Assembly (NCBI GenBank): GCA_030765065.1
Contig: CM060990.1
Coordinates: 280,267,341-280,331,340 of the forward strand
From: Deroplatys truncata
Taxonomy: Eukaryota; Arthropoda; Insecta; Mantodea; Mantidae
Length of the DNA: 64,000 nucleotides
Reading direction: 5' to 3'
Each line of letters opens with the position of its first letter. The stretch's first letter is position 1. The notes below the pieces were generated by a model, which saw only the letters and a program-made list of their open reading frames with translations, was not told the origin of the DNA and made no database searches. A program made the position numbers and the translations under genes. Shown one piece after another: positions 1 to 12,399 of the stretch.

Positions 1-311
1 CATGTATACCAATCTTCAGTTCAACTATCAGACATAGAGAGGGATTACCTATAGCCCTCAGAAACACATCCTAATACTCATTTCACTCACTAAAAACTGA
101 GATTCTTTAAGTTCTCTACAGAGCATTATTTTAAAACTATTGTTAAAGCCACTGTTTTCAGTTCCTAAAATAGGGTACAAGAGAGAGCGACAGAACATAA
201 TTAATTATTGCTGAAGTTGCTCCAAAATACGCCTTTTAAAATTGTGGAGTTCTTTGGTACATACGTATATATTGAAAACAATATTATAATATAAAATATA
301 CATTTTTTCAG
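1..311. other. Sequence upstream of lipase exon 1
   Basis: AT-rich sequence with no coding or repeat signature that I recognise. It ends in a pyrimidine run and AG at 310-311 (cattttttcag) immediately before the first coding exon. This suggests an upstream non-coding exon outside the window or unrecognised here. I see no core promoter that I could defend. Confidence 0.4.
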
Positions 312-316
312 GTATA

Positions 317-493
317 ATGGCGAGATTTCCACTAATATCCTTTTGCTCGGTGATGGTGTATGCAGAAGTATCGTGGAACTCTGACACCAATAAAAATACT
401 CCAAACCTTGGTAGACAAGGAAGCCCTTTATCCTTGCCTTGGGAATTCATATTAAAGGAAGCGGAGAGTAATCCGGATGTATCTCTACCAGCG
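317..493 (+). CDS. Acid lipase, first coding exon (signal peptide and N-terminus)
   Basis: First coding exon of a secreted lipase of the lysosomal/gastric acid lipase family, which hydrolyses acylglycerols or sterol esters outside the cell or in lysosomes. It encodes 59 residues from ATG 317. A short basic n-region (MAR) is followed by a hydrophobic stretch to about residue 16 (MVYA), a typical signal peptide. The end, ESNPDVSLPA, matches the pre-domain stretch of insect lipases that leads into the (P)xLIxKYGYP motif. The exon is framed by an acceptor-like AG at 310-311 and a donor GTAAGA at 494, and it ends in phase 0. Exon 2 at 37112 starts in phase 0 with PKLIKKYGYP, so the join is seamless. 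The family call rests mainly on exon 2; linking the exons is inference from phase and motif continuity, and a transcript would prove it. Confidence 0.82.
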
Positions 494-1135
494 GTAAGAA
501 AAACGTTTTATATAATTGAAGTAATACAGCAATACTTCGTGTGTGAACAGAATTAAAGAAGAAACATTCAACTAAATGTTTTATTTTGGTTGAGGTATTT
601 TCAAAATCAATATAGGGCTTGTTATTGTTAAAGCTTATCTTTTTGGCAGTCAAAGATCTATAAATGGCGTTTTAGTACTATTACTTATACAAACCTTTCT
701 GTCCTGTCAAAACACATTGTTGAAACCTTGCTTATATACCTGTGAAAATCAGTTTTGTCTTGATAAAAGCCTCGGCATTATAAAATGCATATTGTTATTG
801 AAGAGCAAGCCCAACCGTAACCCTTGCGAGTTTTGTTTTATTTTTTTATTATTTAAACAAATATTTGAAAAAAAAAGAATTGATAACACTTAACTCACAA
901 AGTAAGTATAATAATTCTTATATTATTTTGACAATGCCATGTTTCTTGCAGTGTTAATTTTCTCATCTGAATGTATATAAATTTCCAAAAGTCTGTTTTG
1001 TTGGTTGATAGCTGGAGTACGATTGTGTATGTGTGTCAAAGCACTGATTCAAAGTTTCTGAAGCTCACTGCACTACACTTTCATCGTTTCCTACTTATTA
1101 GGAACACTTAATCTCAAAGAAATTAAATGTTAAAT

Positions 1136-3400
1136 TTAGAATTCTTCTTTACAAATGCCCCTACTTAAACAGAGAGAACATCTAAGTAGGAACCGATTAA
1201 CAACAGTGTCTCTCATTTTTTTCCGTTTTAATCGGGTCCGGTGGTCTGTCAGAAAAGTCTCGAGACCTCGTACACTTGGAGTGGGATCCTGCAGCATGTA
1301 ATGGGGATACCCCATGACAAGCCATATTTGGGCAAACACATGACGTTGAATCTGGATATAGAGCTGTAATATAGCCCTATGAATGACATTGGGGTTCTGC
1401 GCCATAGTAATGCAGCGAATTTTATGTTTGATCCATTGCCAAGTGCCGGGAATACAGGTTGTGAACCGGTGATGAAGGGTATCAATGTTGTGGAAACGGG
1501 TACAATATGGTGAATTGCAAATGTTAGTCGATACTGCTTTTCTGCTGTGGGTATTATGGCATTTAGGATCTTGTAGGCGGAGGCCTTCCAATCCGTCGAA
1601 ATCTCGGTGTATCGAAAAACCCTCCAGATATTCTTCCACTGTATGTTAGGATATTTGTCCTCTATAGTCGGAGTAGAGGAGCGTCTCAATAGAAGATGAC
1701 GATACAGCTGCTTGGTAGTAGGAGATGGATCCCCAGAGAAATAACTCTGAGGTAAAGTGGTAATGCATATTACGTTCGCGAAAAATGGCAAGATGCATTA
1801 GATTCCCACAACGGGTCTGAAGTTGTCTATTGACCTTTAGGAGTCCTAGATCGAACAAAGTTTTAATAAACAATGCTGAACACTTTTCAGATACTGCCGA
1901 GACCCCCACTAGTGATGGGACGCCAGAGTTGAGACTTCGCGACCTTGTACATATGACCCTTCCACAAATAATAGGACACTGCTAACTCGATGCGTTGGAA
2001 TATCTCCGTTGGAAGGGGTAGTACTTGTGCCAGATACCATAACTTGGACAATGCAAACAGGTTAATAAATCAAACTCTCTGAAGAATATTGAGGTTTCTA
2101 CTTTTGTGGCGACGTAAAGTGTAGCGGATTTGATGGAGTAAAGACGTCCAGTTTAAACTTATCATTTCAGTGACATTCGATACAATTTGGAGGCCGAGAA
2201 CAGTAACGCGGTCCTTAATGGGTATGTGCGCCAAAGTTAACATCCGAGGCCATCTCCCAAAAGGTAGTAATAAGGATTTCTGATAATTAATCTTCACAGA
2301 AGATGCTTGCTCATAAAACCGTAATATGTGGGGGAGCAAGTACAACTGTTTACTATGACGCAGGAACAAAGTCATATCATCGGCATAAGTCTTCATAATG
2401 AGTAAACCTGTCGACATAGCAGTGGAAAATACATGTTTCATCATCTGAACAAACGGTTCAGTGCAAATGGTAAACAACAGCATAGACAAGGGGCATCCTT
2501 GACGTATACCACTCAAAATAGGAATATGCCTAGTGAAATATCCATTTATGAGCAACCTGGAGTAGGCAGAGGTGTATGTTAATTTAACGGCAGTGAGGAG
2601 GCGGTCAGGAATATGCATGCGCTGTAAGACACCAAATAAGTAGCCATGATCAACTTTATCAAGTGCTGTCTCAAGGTCCAGTGACAAAAGAGCAGCCTCT
2701 TCCTCAGGATGTTCCTCCATATATAACTGCATCACGTAGTTGTACCAAGTTATGGGTTAATTTTCTGCCCGGAATTCCACAGGTTTGTTCAGGGCCAATC
2801 AATGCTGGCAGCACTTGGCGCAATCTGTTCGCCAAAAGTTTCGTAAAAATCTTAAAATCAGAATTCAGCAGCGTAATAAGCCTATAGCTGTTAAAGTATC
2901 GGGGCGAATACGTTTTGGAATTAAGATCACAATGCCCTCGTTGAATCCCGACAATTTTTCGGACATATCAAAAATGGCATTCATCAACTGTAACATACGG
3001 TCTTTAATAATGGGCCAAAACACTTTGTAGAAGGTATAGCTAATTCCATCTGGTCCTGGTGCAGAAGTGTTACTCGCCTTACAAATTGCCTCTCGAAGTT
3101 CGTCCATAGTAATGGGTGCTTCCAAGGCATCTGGGTCTACATCATCTAAAGTTCGGTCAATAGCTTTATAGAGGACGTATTTAGAGGAATCAAGAGTAAG
3201 GCGTTGTCCATATTGCCTTCGAAAATGCTCCTCGGCCCCTCTGAGAATCTCAGAGGTAGTGTGCAGCGCAGTATCATCATTAGTGAGAATATCAGACATG
3301 AATTTACGTTGATGTCGGTTCTTCTCCGAAGCCACATGATACAAGGCAGCGCGCTCATCGTCTGTAATTGACTATGCGCGGGATTGCACCTGTATACCAT
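1136..3400 (-). pseudogene. Reverse transcriptase of LINE copy 1
   Basis: Pieces of one reverse transcriptase in several frames. Fingers at 3344-2865 contain SAPGPDGISYTFYK and IVILIPK. The fingers-palm link at about 2870-2700 reads through NSDFKIFTKLLA, in a different frame. Palm at 2735-2070 has GIRQGCPLS and the catalytic YADD. The C-terminal region at 1909-1136 is typical of LINE ends, ending in a tract rich in Cys and His. The enzyme copies LINE RNA at a nicked target. At least four frame changes separate the pieces, so no functional protein is made. The YADD aspartates are intact, so the decay is by indels rather than catalytic substitution. Confidence 0.85.
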
Positions 3401-4473
3401 CCTTAATAGATTCTTGAATTTTGCTAATTCTTCGTCGAATCACTGACAGTCTGGCAGTAACTTTATTGCCGGCATTCTGTTGTTCTGTCAAATCATGCAA
3501 TAATGCGTAGTAATAATGTAGCATGGTAGCTCGTTCCTTGGCCTTAGCTTTATCAACAAATTTGAAAAAAGACTTACAAATAAAAATCCACTGCAGAAGA
3601 TCATTGTAGCGTGAGCTATCCGCTCTGAGGGTAACGCTATCCCAAATCATACAAAACTGTTGTTGCACTTCATCATTATATAAGAGAGCATTGTTTAATT
3701 TCCAGTAACCTCTGCCAAAAACGGGTAAAGGGGTGGTTGCGGCTACCTTAACAATTAAAGCATAATGGTCACTTACTGTAGCAGCAACAATAACAGCACT
3801 CCGAATGTTAGTTCTATGAAGTGCATTGACATACAGCCTATCAAGTGGTGATGCTGAATTATGACGACAATACGTGTAACAAACCGTATTACCATGTAAC
3901 AATTCCCACGTATCAGTCAATTGCAATTCAGTACAAAGCCGTTGTAGCGCAGGAGATGGATGGTATATCCCTCGTTGATCCTTGGCATGTAACACGCAGT
4001 TAAAGTCGCCACCCAGTAACAAGCAGCTGTATCTTTGGCGGAAAAAGAATGGCATATGAGTATCTATAAAAGCTTCACGTTCACGCCGTTTGTTGGAGCC
4101 AGAAGGCAAATAAACTTTAACTACCAAGGTATCGTTGTCGATAATAATAGTTCAAAATGCGTCCACTAGGATGCAACTCTTGATGAGTTATGTTCAAGGC
4201 AGCTCTGTATATTATCGCAGTACTCCTATTGCCGTCACCCACATTACAAATATAATTATATTGAGGACCAAGGAAATTGAAATTGTCAATGTTTACCTCC
4301 TGCAAGAGCAATATATCAACATCATAACTGTAAATAAAACCTTTCAGGAGCTGTTGCTTAGTGGCACTGCGAATACCATTAATATTTAAGGTAGCATAAA
4401 TTCGTGTATAAGACATGAAAATGAAGAGGAAAATGCATAACAAGCAAAGGAGAAAGAAAGGATAGCGAATCAT
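3372..4473 (-). pseudogene. AP endonuclease domain of LINE copy 1
   Basis: Apurinic-like endonuclease domain that nicks target DNA for LINE retrotransposition. Reading on the minus strand, the N-terminal strand contains NINGIRS and DILLLQEV (the Glu of this motif is a metal ligand) in 4473-4117. The rest, in 4127-3372, has GGDFNCVL and the terminal SDHYAL motif, with the linker to reverse transcriptase behind it. The two parts lie in different frames overlapping near 4120, a frameshift. Otherwise the catalytic motifs I can see (E, GDFN, SDH) are kept. It lies directly upstream of the reverse transcriptase pieces, as in all APE-type LINEs. Confidence 0.85.
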
Positions 4474-4479
4474 GACAGG

Positions 4480-4690
4480 AAAGTGTTTTCATCTGACTCA
4501 CTCTCAAAGGATGCGCGCGTTTTCTGTTTCTTTCTGCTACCAGAGGTGAGTCCACCAGTACTACTTTCCGTGCGTCGCTTTTTTACACGGGGGTCACGGC
4601 TGCTATGGTCATCGCAGTCTAAGGATCCCCAAGCGGCGGCCTTGGTGCAGTAGCCAAACACTTGTTCCCTACCCACCCTAACCACAAGTG
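4480..4690 (-). pseudogene. C-terminal tail of LINE copy 1 ORF1 (probable)
   Basis: On the minus strand a basic, Ser/Glu-rich stretch (DPRVKKRRTESSTGG, then RKKQKTRASFESESD) ends in a stop just before the endonuclease ORF start. Position and composition fit the low-complexity tail of a LINE ORF1 protein separated from its N-terminal part by the intervening 4.86-6.3 kb. I see no domain in it; the assignment is from context. Confidence 0.5.
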
Positions 4691-4859
4691 TCATAAACAT
4701 CTTAGTGACATCCATGTGCACGTGCGCGTTGTTGACACAGTTAAAATAGCATTTAAAAGCAAACTTTGTAGCTGATTTCCATATGTACAGAATACAATCA
4801 TGCAGTTTATCTGCTTGCTTTATACACAAATGCAGTAAACAACTATGCATCGCATAATA

Positions 4860-5550
4860 ATTACTTTTATGTTACAAACGCTTTAAAATATAACTGAGGA
4901 TGACCTGAACTATTATACTACGCTACAAGAATGGAAATGCAAGTTAATATATCCGAGAGAAACTTAGAAACATGTCCTCAATAAACTATACGTTGTGGGA
5001 CTATCACGAAATAATTAAAATACATAAATATGAATTTATTTTGAAAAGAACTCTTACTCCCAAAACAAAGTCTCATTTTTGATTATGCTATTTAACCTAA
5101 AAAGTAATTTTTATAAATAAGGGTTGCATGTTTGCAGTTTTGCTTAATGTAATTATTATGTGCGCGGAGCTATGGTGAAAGTATTTTTTATTTTGTTTGT
5201 CCTGCAACAACAGAATGCTAGAAAAACCAAGCTCCAGAAGATGTAAACAAAAACATAAATATGTAAAATTAAAAAGAAGAAGAAGCAGGTGAAAAACGTA
5301 AAGCGAACGCAGGTCTTTGTATCACTCTTGGAAGATAGGTGCTTTTTTACGTAGCTTTGAAAACATGATAAATTTGCTTCACAGCAGTGTTTTTATTAAT
5401 ATAAAGCTAATATAAGAAGAGGTTGTGTATTGTTTAAGATGTAAGATTTATAAGCATGACAGCTTCTGTTTACTTAAATGAATAGCTTTATTATAAAATA
5501 TAGGATAAGTAAAAATACGGAAGGCAAAAGAAAGAAAATAAAAAAGAAAT
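4860..5550. other. AT-rich stretch without recognised content
   Basis: No coding or known repeat signature seen. It sits between the ORF1 tail and an R-family repeat copy, so it is probably part of a later insertion into LINE copy 1. Confidence 0.3.
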
Positions 5551-5559
5551 CTTATGTGT

Positions 5560-6170
5560 TATATTCACATGATTATCTCTATTCACTCTTCTATAAATTA
5601 CTTTTACAAAAGCTTATACTTCTATCTACTTCTTCTTAAACGAGATAAAATTTCATTGCACATTTCGTTGTAAATATAAGGATTCATAGGCCAAAGCGAT
5701 AGTCAGATTATTAAAAACCAGATGATGACTTTGAAATTCCATGCTCTTAGCATGACCTCGAGGAAAATACAAATACGGCCTTCCAACTTGTATTTCAAAA
5801 TTCATACCAATAACAAAGATTTTCCCGGAAATGATTAACATAATTTGACCTAAAATGTGTCCTTTACTGAGATTGCATTTTACGCACAGTATGATTTTGC
5901 CTATCTCTTACGGTGTACCAGTTATACAAAAAGTTGAGAACGAGGAAGAATTTACAAATTATTCCCAGAACATAAAATTCAAGATACAAATTTTATTTTT
6001 CATGCAAATATCTTAAACATGCGGTATTTTACTAAAAATCGTTATAGCTGTTTTTGAGAAATTCAAAACAATAGCAAACATTTTCCACGTAAAGGATTCT
6101 TTTCTACATGTTCGTGAACATTACACACAAAAATCTGCCTTTGCTTATTCAAAGTTTTTGTAGCCCCTTT
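5560..6170 (+). repeat. R-family interspersed repeat, copy 1
   Basis: Diverged copy of an unclassified repeat also found at about 28240-28800, 31030-31420, 43340-43915, 59320-59690 and, inverted, 62800-63130. Shared landmarks here are the cacatttcgttgta start, ctttgaaattccatgct, accagttatacaaaa, and the stretch from tttttcatgcaaatatctta to agctgtttttgag. No protein is encoded. It interrupts LINE copy 1. Confidence 0.6.
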
Positions 6171-6369
6171 CTTCGTGGTCTTGGCACTACTGGTACTCGA
6201 CAGAGTCATTTGTTGGTGCGGCCGGAGGGTCAGCAACTTGGTTCGTTTCCCAAGATCTCCACATCTTAATTAAACTATTAAACGCTAATAACTATTAAAC
6301 ACTGATAAACCTACAAAACTGCACTAAGTAAAACAGTATATAACTTCTCTAAAGAAGCAAGATATAAGC

Positions 6370-7345
6370 TTAACTGTCGCAGCTGCTAAAACGTACTGAA
6401 ACCAAAGAAACAACAGCAATGACATTGCAACAACGCTTTGCTTTGGTGGAGCTACAGAAAGGACCACGCATTGTAGTTGAGGGATGGGAAGACCCTACTA
6501 ATCGTTTACTGATGGGTTTATGACCAGGCTTCAAAGCTTTATGTTCGCTTTGTAGCCGACTGGGGAAACATTGCCTGCGATCAGTATACAAGAAGCACTA
6601 TAAATCGTGGTGTTCAGTATTTCCATATCGCTGCTTTTCAGCGCTGCTGTACCGGCATTCGGCGCAAGATTTAAGGCGTAAGGTTCCTCCTCGGAGTGTT
6701 CCTCTTCCATCATTATAGTGCATAAGGTCAACATAACCATATCCGTTTCCATGTCACCATCACCAATGGTTGTAGAACGAGACAAAGTCGCATCCCCTTT
6801 TGCAATCACAGCACATTGCGATTTCCGTTCGACAGCGCTATCCCTTCCTGACGAATCGGACATAGTGACTAGCTCCTGCGTATTATTTGACATCTCCGTC
6901 GAGTGCAAAACTGGTACCTTCTCAACATCTAGCGGTGCCCGTTTAATGGGTAACTCGCCCTGTACTAGCTGCGACCACGTGGGAGCATCTGTGGTACGTG
7001 GTGTCTGTGTAATTACCCTCCTTCTGGGACATGTAGTACGTAAATGTCCCGTGCCGTTATATAATTCACACGTGATGGGTTGACCGTCATAGCTTATAAA
7101 GCTTTTAACTCCAGCAATATCTATATATGAAGGAATATGGTTTTGCAAATCCATCTTTGCTGTTCGTACTACATTACTAATTTGGTATCTAAGATGGGGA
7201 CCCCAAGTATCCATAGTCAACGATATCACCGTACCATAAGTTCCCAGTTGCTACCTAATAAAATCTGAGTTGAGATCCTTCGGTAAATGGTACAGTTTCA
7301 CAATACGAAAGCCTAGTCCTGCCGTTGTGATCGTAACCTTATTTC
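6370..7345 (-). pseudogene. ORF1 (RRM-like plus CCHC) of LINE copy 1
   Basis: ORF1-type nucleic-acid-binding protein. On the minus strand from about 7345, an RRM-like start (FRIVKLYHLPKDL) runs in one frame, then after a break MDTWGPHLRYQISNVVRT and a beta-rich stretch. Next comes a zinc-knuckle CELYNGTGHLRTTC, which is CX2CX4HX4C with the second Cys replaced by Tyr. It continues into a Ser/Thr-rich tail to 6370. The same layout is seen in LINE copy 2 at 14175-13744. In this family ORF1 binds the element RNA. Loss of a zinc ligand and stops mark it as a pseudogene. Confidence 0.72.
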
Positions 7346-7439
7346 TATGTCCATTACTATGAGGAAAAATTTACTCACCGTTAGTGGTGTCAATTTTTAC
7401 AGGGTATTGGTGTAACTTCGGAACTATTACGTGTTCATT

Positions 7440-8810
7440 GTATAATTCATAGGGAAGGTTTATGGGCTAAGTCAACTACTCTGAATAATGTTCTGTCCAT
7501 TGTAGAGAAGTGTGTGTATTTCATTAACTCTAGCCCCCTCCACCACGGACAATTCAAAGAATTATTAGAAGAACTGGGATCTGAATATTCACAAATATCA
7601 CATTATTGTCATATAAGATGGTTGAGTAGAGTTGCCATGTTAACAGTTTTTTCCACTTACGTAGCGAGAACAGGTAAGCATTAATGATCCTTAATATTCA
7701 TGCAGATTGTCCATATATTGCTGGTTATTGTTTTAATGAAGTAATTATTGCATTTTTTGCAGGGGAATGAATTGTTGGAATTGGCTCAATCAGAATGGCT
7801 ATGTGACCTTGCATTTCTGTCAGATTTATTTCAACACTTGAATATTTTGAATACAACTTTACAGGGTAAAGATAAAACAATAGTGGATTTAGTTGACATC
7901 GTTAACGAATTCATGGCGGAATTCTTTTTGTTTTATTTCCACAATTGCCAACCCTGTTTTACATATAGATGCATATTAGGGTTATAATTTATAAAAAATA
8001 AAAGCTAAATATTGAGCAACAAAAACTATAACCTTACAATTTGGCATGAATGTGTCGGACAAAACATAAGAATCTGTAATAACAATATTGCGTTTTAAAT
8101 AAATGATACAGAGGTGTGCAAAATTTATTAAGATAAACGATTAATAAAGAAATATCTTTTAATTTCGAAAATCGAATAGTCAAATAATAAATGTTTCACT
8201 GTTTGTTGACTGCCACAAAGACATTGGTTAGTACTTCCCACACTAATGTAGAACTATTTGAAGTAATCTTGAATTTTTCCATGGCCTGTCATGAACTGTA
8301 TGCATACAAAATTCGGATGGAAGTTTTTGCATTTAAAGCGAGTTGGCGGGATCAGCTGGAAGTAACAGATATGTATCATTTTCGTTGCTTGGATATGGTC
8401 TTCGCTATACAAGTTACCCTACTAAACAAATATATTGATATTACACAGCAATTATATGCCAATTTTGAATCACAATTTGTCGATGCTGAAATGGAAAATT
8501 CGCATATTTAACACGCCTCTGAGTTTCCCTTGCAATGAGTTCTCTACATAATTTCCAAATGGAACTAGTTGAATTACAGAATTCTAATACAATTACATAT
8601 TCTAATAAAGAAGGGTGGGGGCTCTTTAAATCGCTGCCCTCTGATAAATTTCCACGGTTACATGTGTTTGCAATAAATGTAATGGCGATCTTCGGATACA
8701 CATACATTTGCGAGCAAACTTTTTCCAAAATGAATTACATTCAAAGCCAATATTGTAATAGGATAAGCGACGATCACTTGGTAATTGTTCTGAGACCTTG
8801 TACGTCATAA
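7440..8810 (+). pseudogene. hAT transposase relic (GTF2IRD2/ZBED-like)
   Basis: C-terminal half of a hAT-superfamily transposase of the type related to GTF2IRD2 and ZBED proteins. Pieces in order: FKELLEELGSEYSQISHYCHIRWLSR at about 7550-7650 (given here only to locate it; the key part is the RWLSR helix), EWLCDLAFLSDLFQHLN with LQGKDKTIVDL at 7790-7890, FRCLDMV plus FESQF at 8370-8480, and the hAT dimerisation region 8550-8810 with LPSDKFPRL, FGYTYICEQTFSKM and ISDDHL. A perfect GT-AG intron, 7674-7762, splits the first two pieces in the right place. A non-coding stretch of about 270 bp at 7930-8190 interrupts the gene, and stops occur. No TIRs were found. It abuts the 5' side of LINE copy 1, so one inserted next to or into the other. 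Confidence 0.8.
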
Positions 8811-8819
8811 TTGGTGGCA

Positions 8820-9987
8820 AATATCGATAAACTTGTTAAAAATAATATGTGCTAGAAAAGTCACTAAGAGAAATGTGACTTCCAAACGGCACGATATACA
8901 CGATGCATTGCATTAAATATATTTAAAGAATATCACAGTGGATTCAAGCTACCATGAAACTCGATAAACATGGCCCATCTTTTGCAACATAAAGTAGGCT
9001 TACATGCTCACAATAACATGTCGGAGCGGATGGGCGGAGGTTCACCCAATCTCCCCTCTTCCGACTGCGGTTGGGCATCTCACTAGTCTCAAACCAACAC
9101 GACCAAGTTAAGAATACGTTTACAAGGCTAAACATTTACTCTGAAATAGGCAAGGTGATATTGAAATTATATGTTGCTACTGTCCAAACACTTTGGCTTT
9201 AGACGTAAACGTCCTTCTATCTGAGTCTTCGGTTTTATTTACAGCATCATTTTAACAGCCTATTAAAATATTCTACCTTAGTTTCAACTGTTTCTATCAT
9301 TACTCATAATAAGTTTCTAATATTAAACATATGGTAGAGTATTCGAGGCAAGAATCTTAGCTCTTAGAATAGTCCTTGATGTAAAACCCAAGGTTTACTG
9401 TTTTTTACATATCCCTAGACAGTTAGCCTTGATAGCATTACATTTTTCACCTCGTGAAATAACCGCTATGTTATTACCTTATCTCCAGCTTTTGAGGAAA
9501 ACTTTCCTTTGTTACCAAGTTTACAACCGGTGTTTAAAAAACAAATTGAACTGCACTATTTTATCATGGAAGGAGGTCTTTGCCTCCCAGCATTTACAAA
9601 CGTTTTTACCCACTACAGAATCGCCGGAGGAAGGATAGGTTGAGAAGTATAAGTGAATGAATGAATGCATGAATTTTTTTATTCAGTTGCTTCTTGCAAT
9701 TACATTTTTATATAGAGAAAATGCGTTCTCATTACGCTAAGGAAAGAACTTTTTTTCATTTTTTGTCTGCGAACAGCATAAAGTTTGTTTTTCTTTCTTA
9801 ATTTTCATTTTTTTATTTCTATGTAAATGCCGGAATAGGAAGGGATGGATACGGCAACTTGGAATACCAATGAATGACAGCAGTACTTTATAGTGCCGTG
9901 CTTTTGGGGGAGGGGATTAATCAAATACCCTTCTACATTTAGCACTTAGAATATCCGTAAATGCGGGGGAACCAAGGACAGAGGTGT
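8820..9987. other. Unassigned stretch
   Basis: Over 1.1 kb of AT-rich DNA between the hAT relic and LINE copy 2. Short open frames here have no domain I recognise. Nothing further can be supported. Confidence 0.3.
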
Positions 9988-11935
9988 CTATTTGCCCAAA
10001 TCCCAACATTCTTTCCGGATAAAAATCTGGAGGGCCTGTAAATTAGCCGCCTCTCCAACTTTTATGATCCAAAACCACGTGGCAAAAATCATCCAAGTAA
10101 GTGAATCTGTCAACTTCTTATCATCGTGATGGAATTCGAGGGCTAGGTGTAGAGGGACCACTGGAGACATTTACACGCGCTACAGATCACACAGATTCGT
10201 CCATATACACAGTTCCAAATAGAGCGTGCGGTGGCACAGGCTACTAATTTGTAGTGCAAGGTTCCCACAGGAGGACATGTATTGGAGAGATTTTATGTTG
10301 CTCTGCCATGCTACCACAATTTTTCAGCTGTCGGAACAACCTCATTGACAGTCGAGCATACTGAGCTTTCCAGTAAGTGGCGATCTTCGGATTCGTAAAT
10401 TTGTTCCAAATGGCCCACCATCGTCTCAGCGAATAGTTCCGTTGTACCCAAGGTAGAATACTGGTAGTAGTCATGAGATATTTGTAAAAGAAAGTAGCCC
10501 GTTTAAAAGCTAACCTTTGATTATTTGCTGCTGGCAGATTCGCAAAGGTATCCCACCACCGCCGAAATTCGGGTAGCCGCTTACCTGGAAGGTGAAGTTG
10601 TTCTGCCCAAAGATATTTCTGTAGCGGAAGGCCTTCACTATCCAGAATACGCAGTATAATTTCTCCAAGAAGTTCAAACGTGTTGCATCCGCTGCCATTA
10701 GTCCACAACCACCTTTTTTACCTGGAAGCCGTAGTTATTCCCTGGAACCCGATAAGCAGCTCCGGACCAAAGAAAGTACTCAATAAGACATTCAATCCTC
10801 TGAGAGAATTGCTTGGCAATGGGTAACACTTGAATAACGTACCAAATCCTACCGAGTGTGTAACTGTGCACATACCACACTCCTTTTAAAAGATTGAGGG
10901 TCCGAGTCCGCTGCTCTACTAAAAGAAACTGTAACTTGGTCAGTTTTTCAGTCCAATTAAGTGTCACAGTCTCCCGAAAGCAGTGCGTAAACACAACACC
11001 CAAGATCTTCGTGTGACTTACAATCTGCATATCTAGGAGGTTAAGTGGTTCTCGCCAATGACCAAATTGTAAAATCTCCGACTTAGTAAAATACAGTTTT
11101 GCTCCAGAAACGGGCTATGATGTTGAAGACACTGATGCAAAGTGACAATGTCAGGCTTATTTGTCAGGAATACCGTCACATAACCCGCGTATGCTGTAAG
11201 TTGGAATCGCTGCAGTTTCACACCGCCCAAAGATATTGTAGTTACGGCAAAAGAAGATCGAGGTTCAGAGCAAATATACCCATAGACAGGGGGCAACCTA
11301 TCAGACTGACCTCCATATTCGGATTATCGGAGAAAGATATCCGTTGCAAAATATTCTGGATGACGCTGCAGCATAAAGGTTCTGTGATAAGGAAAAAACT
11401 TTCTTGGGATCACCAAATGACGCATAAGCGATCAAAGGTAAGAATGACTAACATTGTCAAAAGGCGTTTCAAGGTAAAGATTAACCAAAGACTCTGGAAT
11501 CTTCACGGTTTCAACATAACAAAGAATATCCCTCAATAAGCCAATATGCTGCAAGCTGTTCCTGCCACTCGGTACTACAGCCTGGACGTTGTAGAGATTT
11601 GCCCTATAAACCAAATGTAGCCTGAAAGTTAATGCCTTTGCCAATAACTTTTACTCACAATTAAGCAAAATAATCGGCCTATACTCGGCAAAGTTTTTAG
11701 CATGTCGTTGCTTCGGTAGCAGAAGAATTACGCCTTCAACAAACTTCTCTGGAATCACAGAGGTACGTTGAACTTCTTCAAACACCACTGTCAATGCTGT
11801 AGCAATGACGTCCCAAAACGTGGAATAGAAGGCATACGGAACACCATTCGGTCCAGGAATCGTGTTCCGCTTTACACTCTTCAGACTAGCAGTTAGTTCC
11901 TCTATGGTAATAGGACGCAAAAGAAAGGAGCTCAT
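9988..11935 (-). pseudogene. Reverse transcriptase of LINE copy 2
   Basis: Minus-strand pieces in series. Fingers at 11935-11651 have PITIEELTASLKS, IPGPNGVPYAFYSTFW and GVILLLPKQ, then the RPIILLN motif. The middle palm, 11640-11030, is badly broken; pieces matching copy 1 (ITSDKL-type and FGLSEK-type shadows) cannot be read in one frame. The C-terminal region 11030-10244 has HTKILGVVF, LNWTEKL and KYLWAEQLHLPGKRLP, and the tail runs to 9988. I could not find an intact YADD. The enzyme type is assigned by these motifs and by synteny with copy 1. Confidence 0.75.
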
Positions 11936-12399
11936 CTGCGAAGATAGTTAAGACTGCAGCAGGGATGAGGTGGCACCGATATCTTCACTTTTATAAAATA
12001 AATCACTAAAATATTCATAAAACAGCTAATGATAGCAGGTGATCCGGAAATTACCTGCCCATCACGGCACAGTTCTTGTATATAACTCTGATTGTATTCC
12101 TTGTGATCTCCGGCAAAATGGAACAGAGAGAGTGTTAATCTTCTGTAGCCATGTGCCAATGATGGAAGACATCGCGAAGGCGAATCATTTGCAATTGATT
12201 TAGCGACATTTCTTCCTTGATAGCATGCAGAAGTTTGGACACATCACGACCGGCTACTTGCAGATAAGGGAGAGCCTGTAAAACAGCGTAATAGAAACCA
12301 AGTAGCACTCGCCGTTCCCTAGCTCGTTGGAAAACTACCCGTTGAAAACGGCAACAATTGCTGGCTTAGCCTTATAAAGGCCACCATGAGGATTTGTTG

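Larger units (their letters stand above)
1136..7345 (-). mobile_element. Decayed Tx1/L1-like LINE, copy 1
   Basis: Non-LTR retrotransposon read on the minus strand in the order ORF1 (RRM-like and CCHC) near 7.3-6.4 kb, ORF1 tail at about 4.69-4.48 kb, AP endonuclease at 4.45-3.7 kb and reverse transcriptase at 3.4-1.1 kb. The palm sequence, with an LDLETALDKVDHGYLF motif followed by GIRQGCPLS and YADDM, most resembles the Tx1 group of L1-like LINEs; that clade call is tentative. Many stops and frameshifts make it dead. The stretch 4.86-6.2 kb looks foreign, and a hAT relic begins just beyond its 5' side. A second copy of the same kind lies at 10-14.6 kb. Confidence 0.8.

Noticed and set aside
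201..653. Minus-strand open frames overlapping the first lipase exon
   Set aside because: Shadows of the plus-strand exon; no domain or splice support.
9429..9638. Short plus-strand open frame, 69 codons
   Set aside because: No recognisable domain, no splice sites, and no similarity to neighbouring relics.
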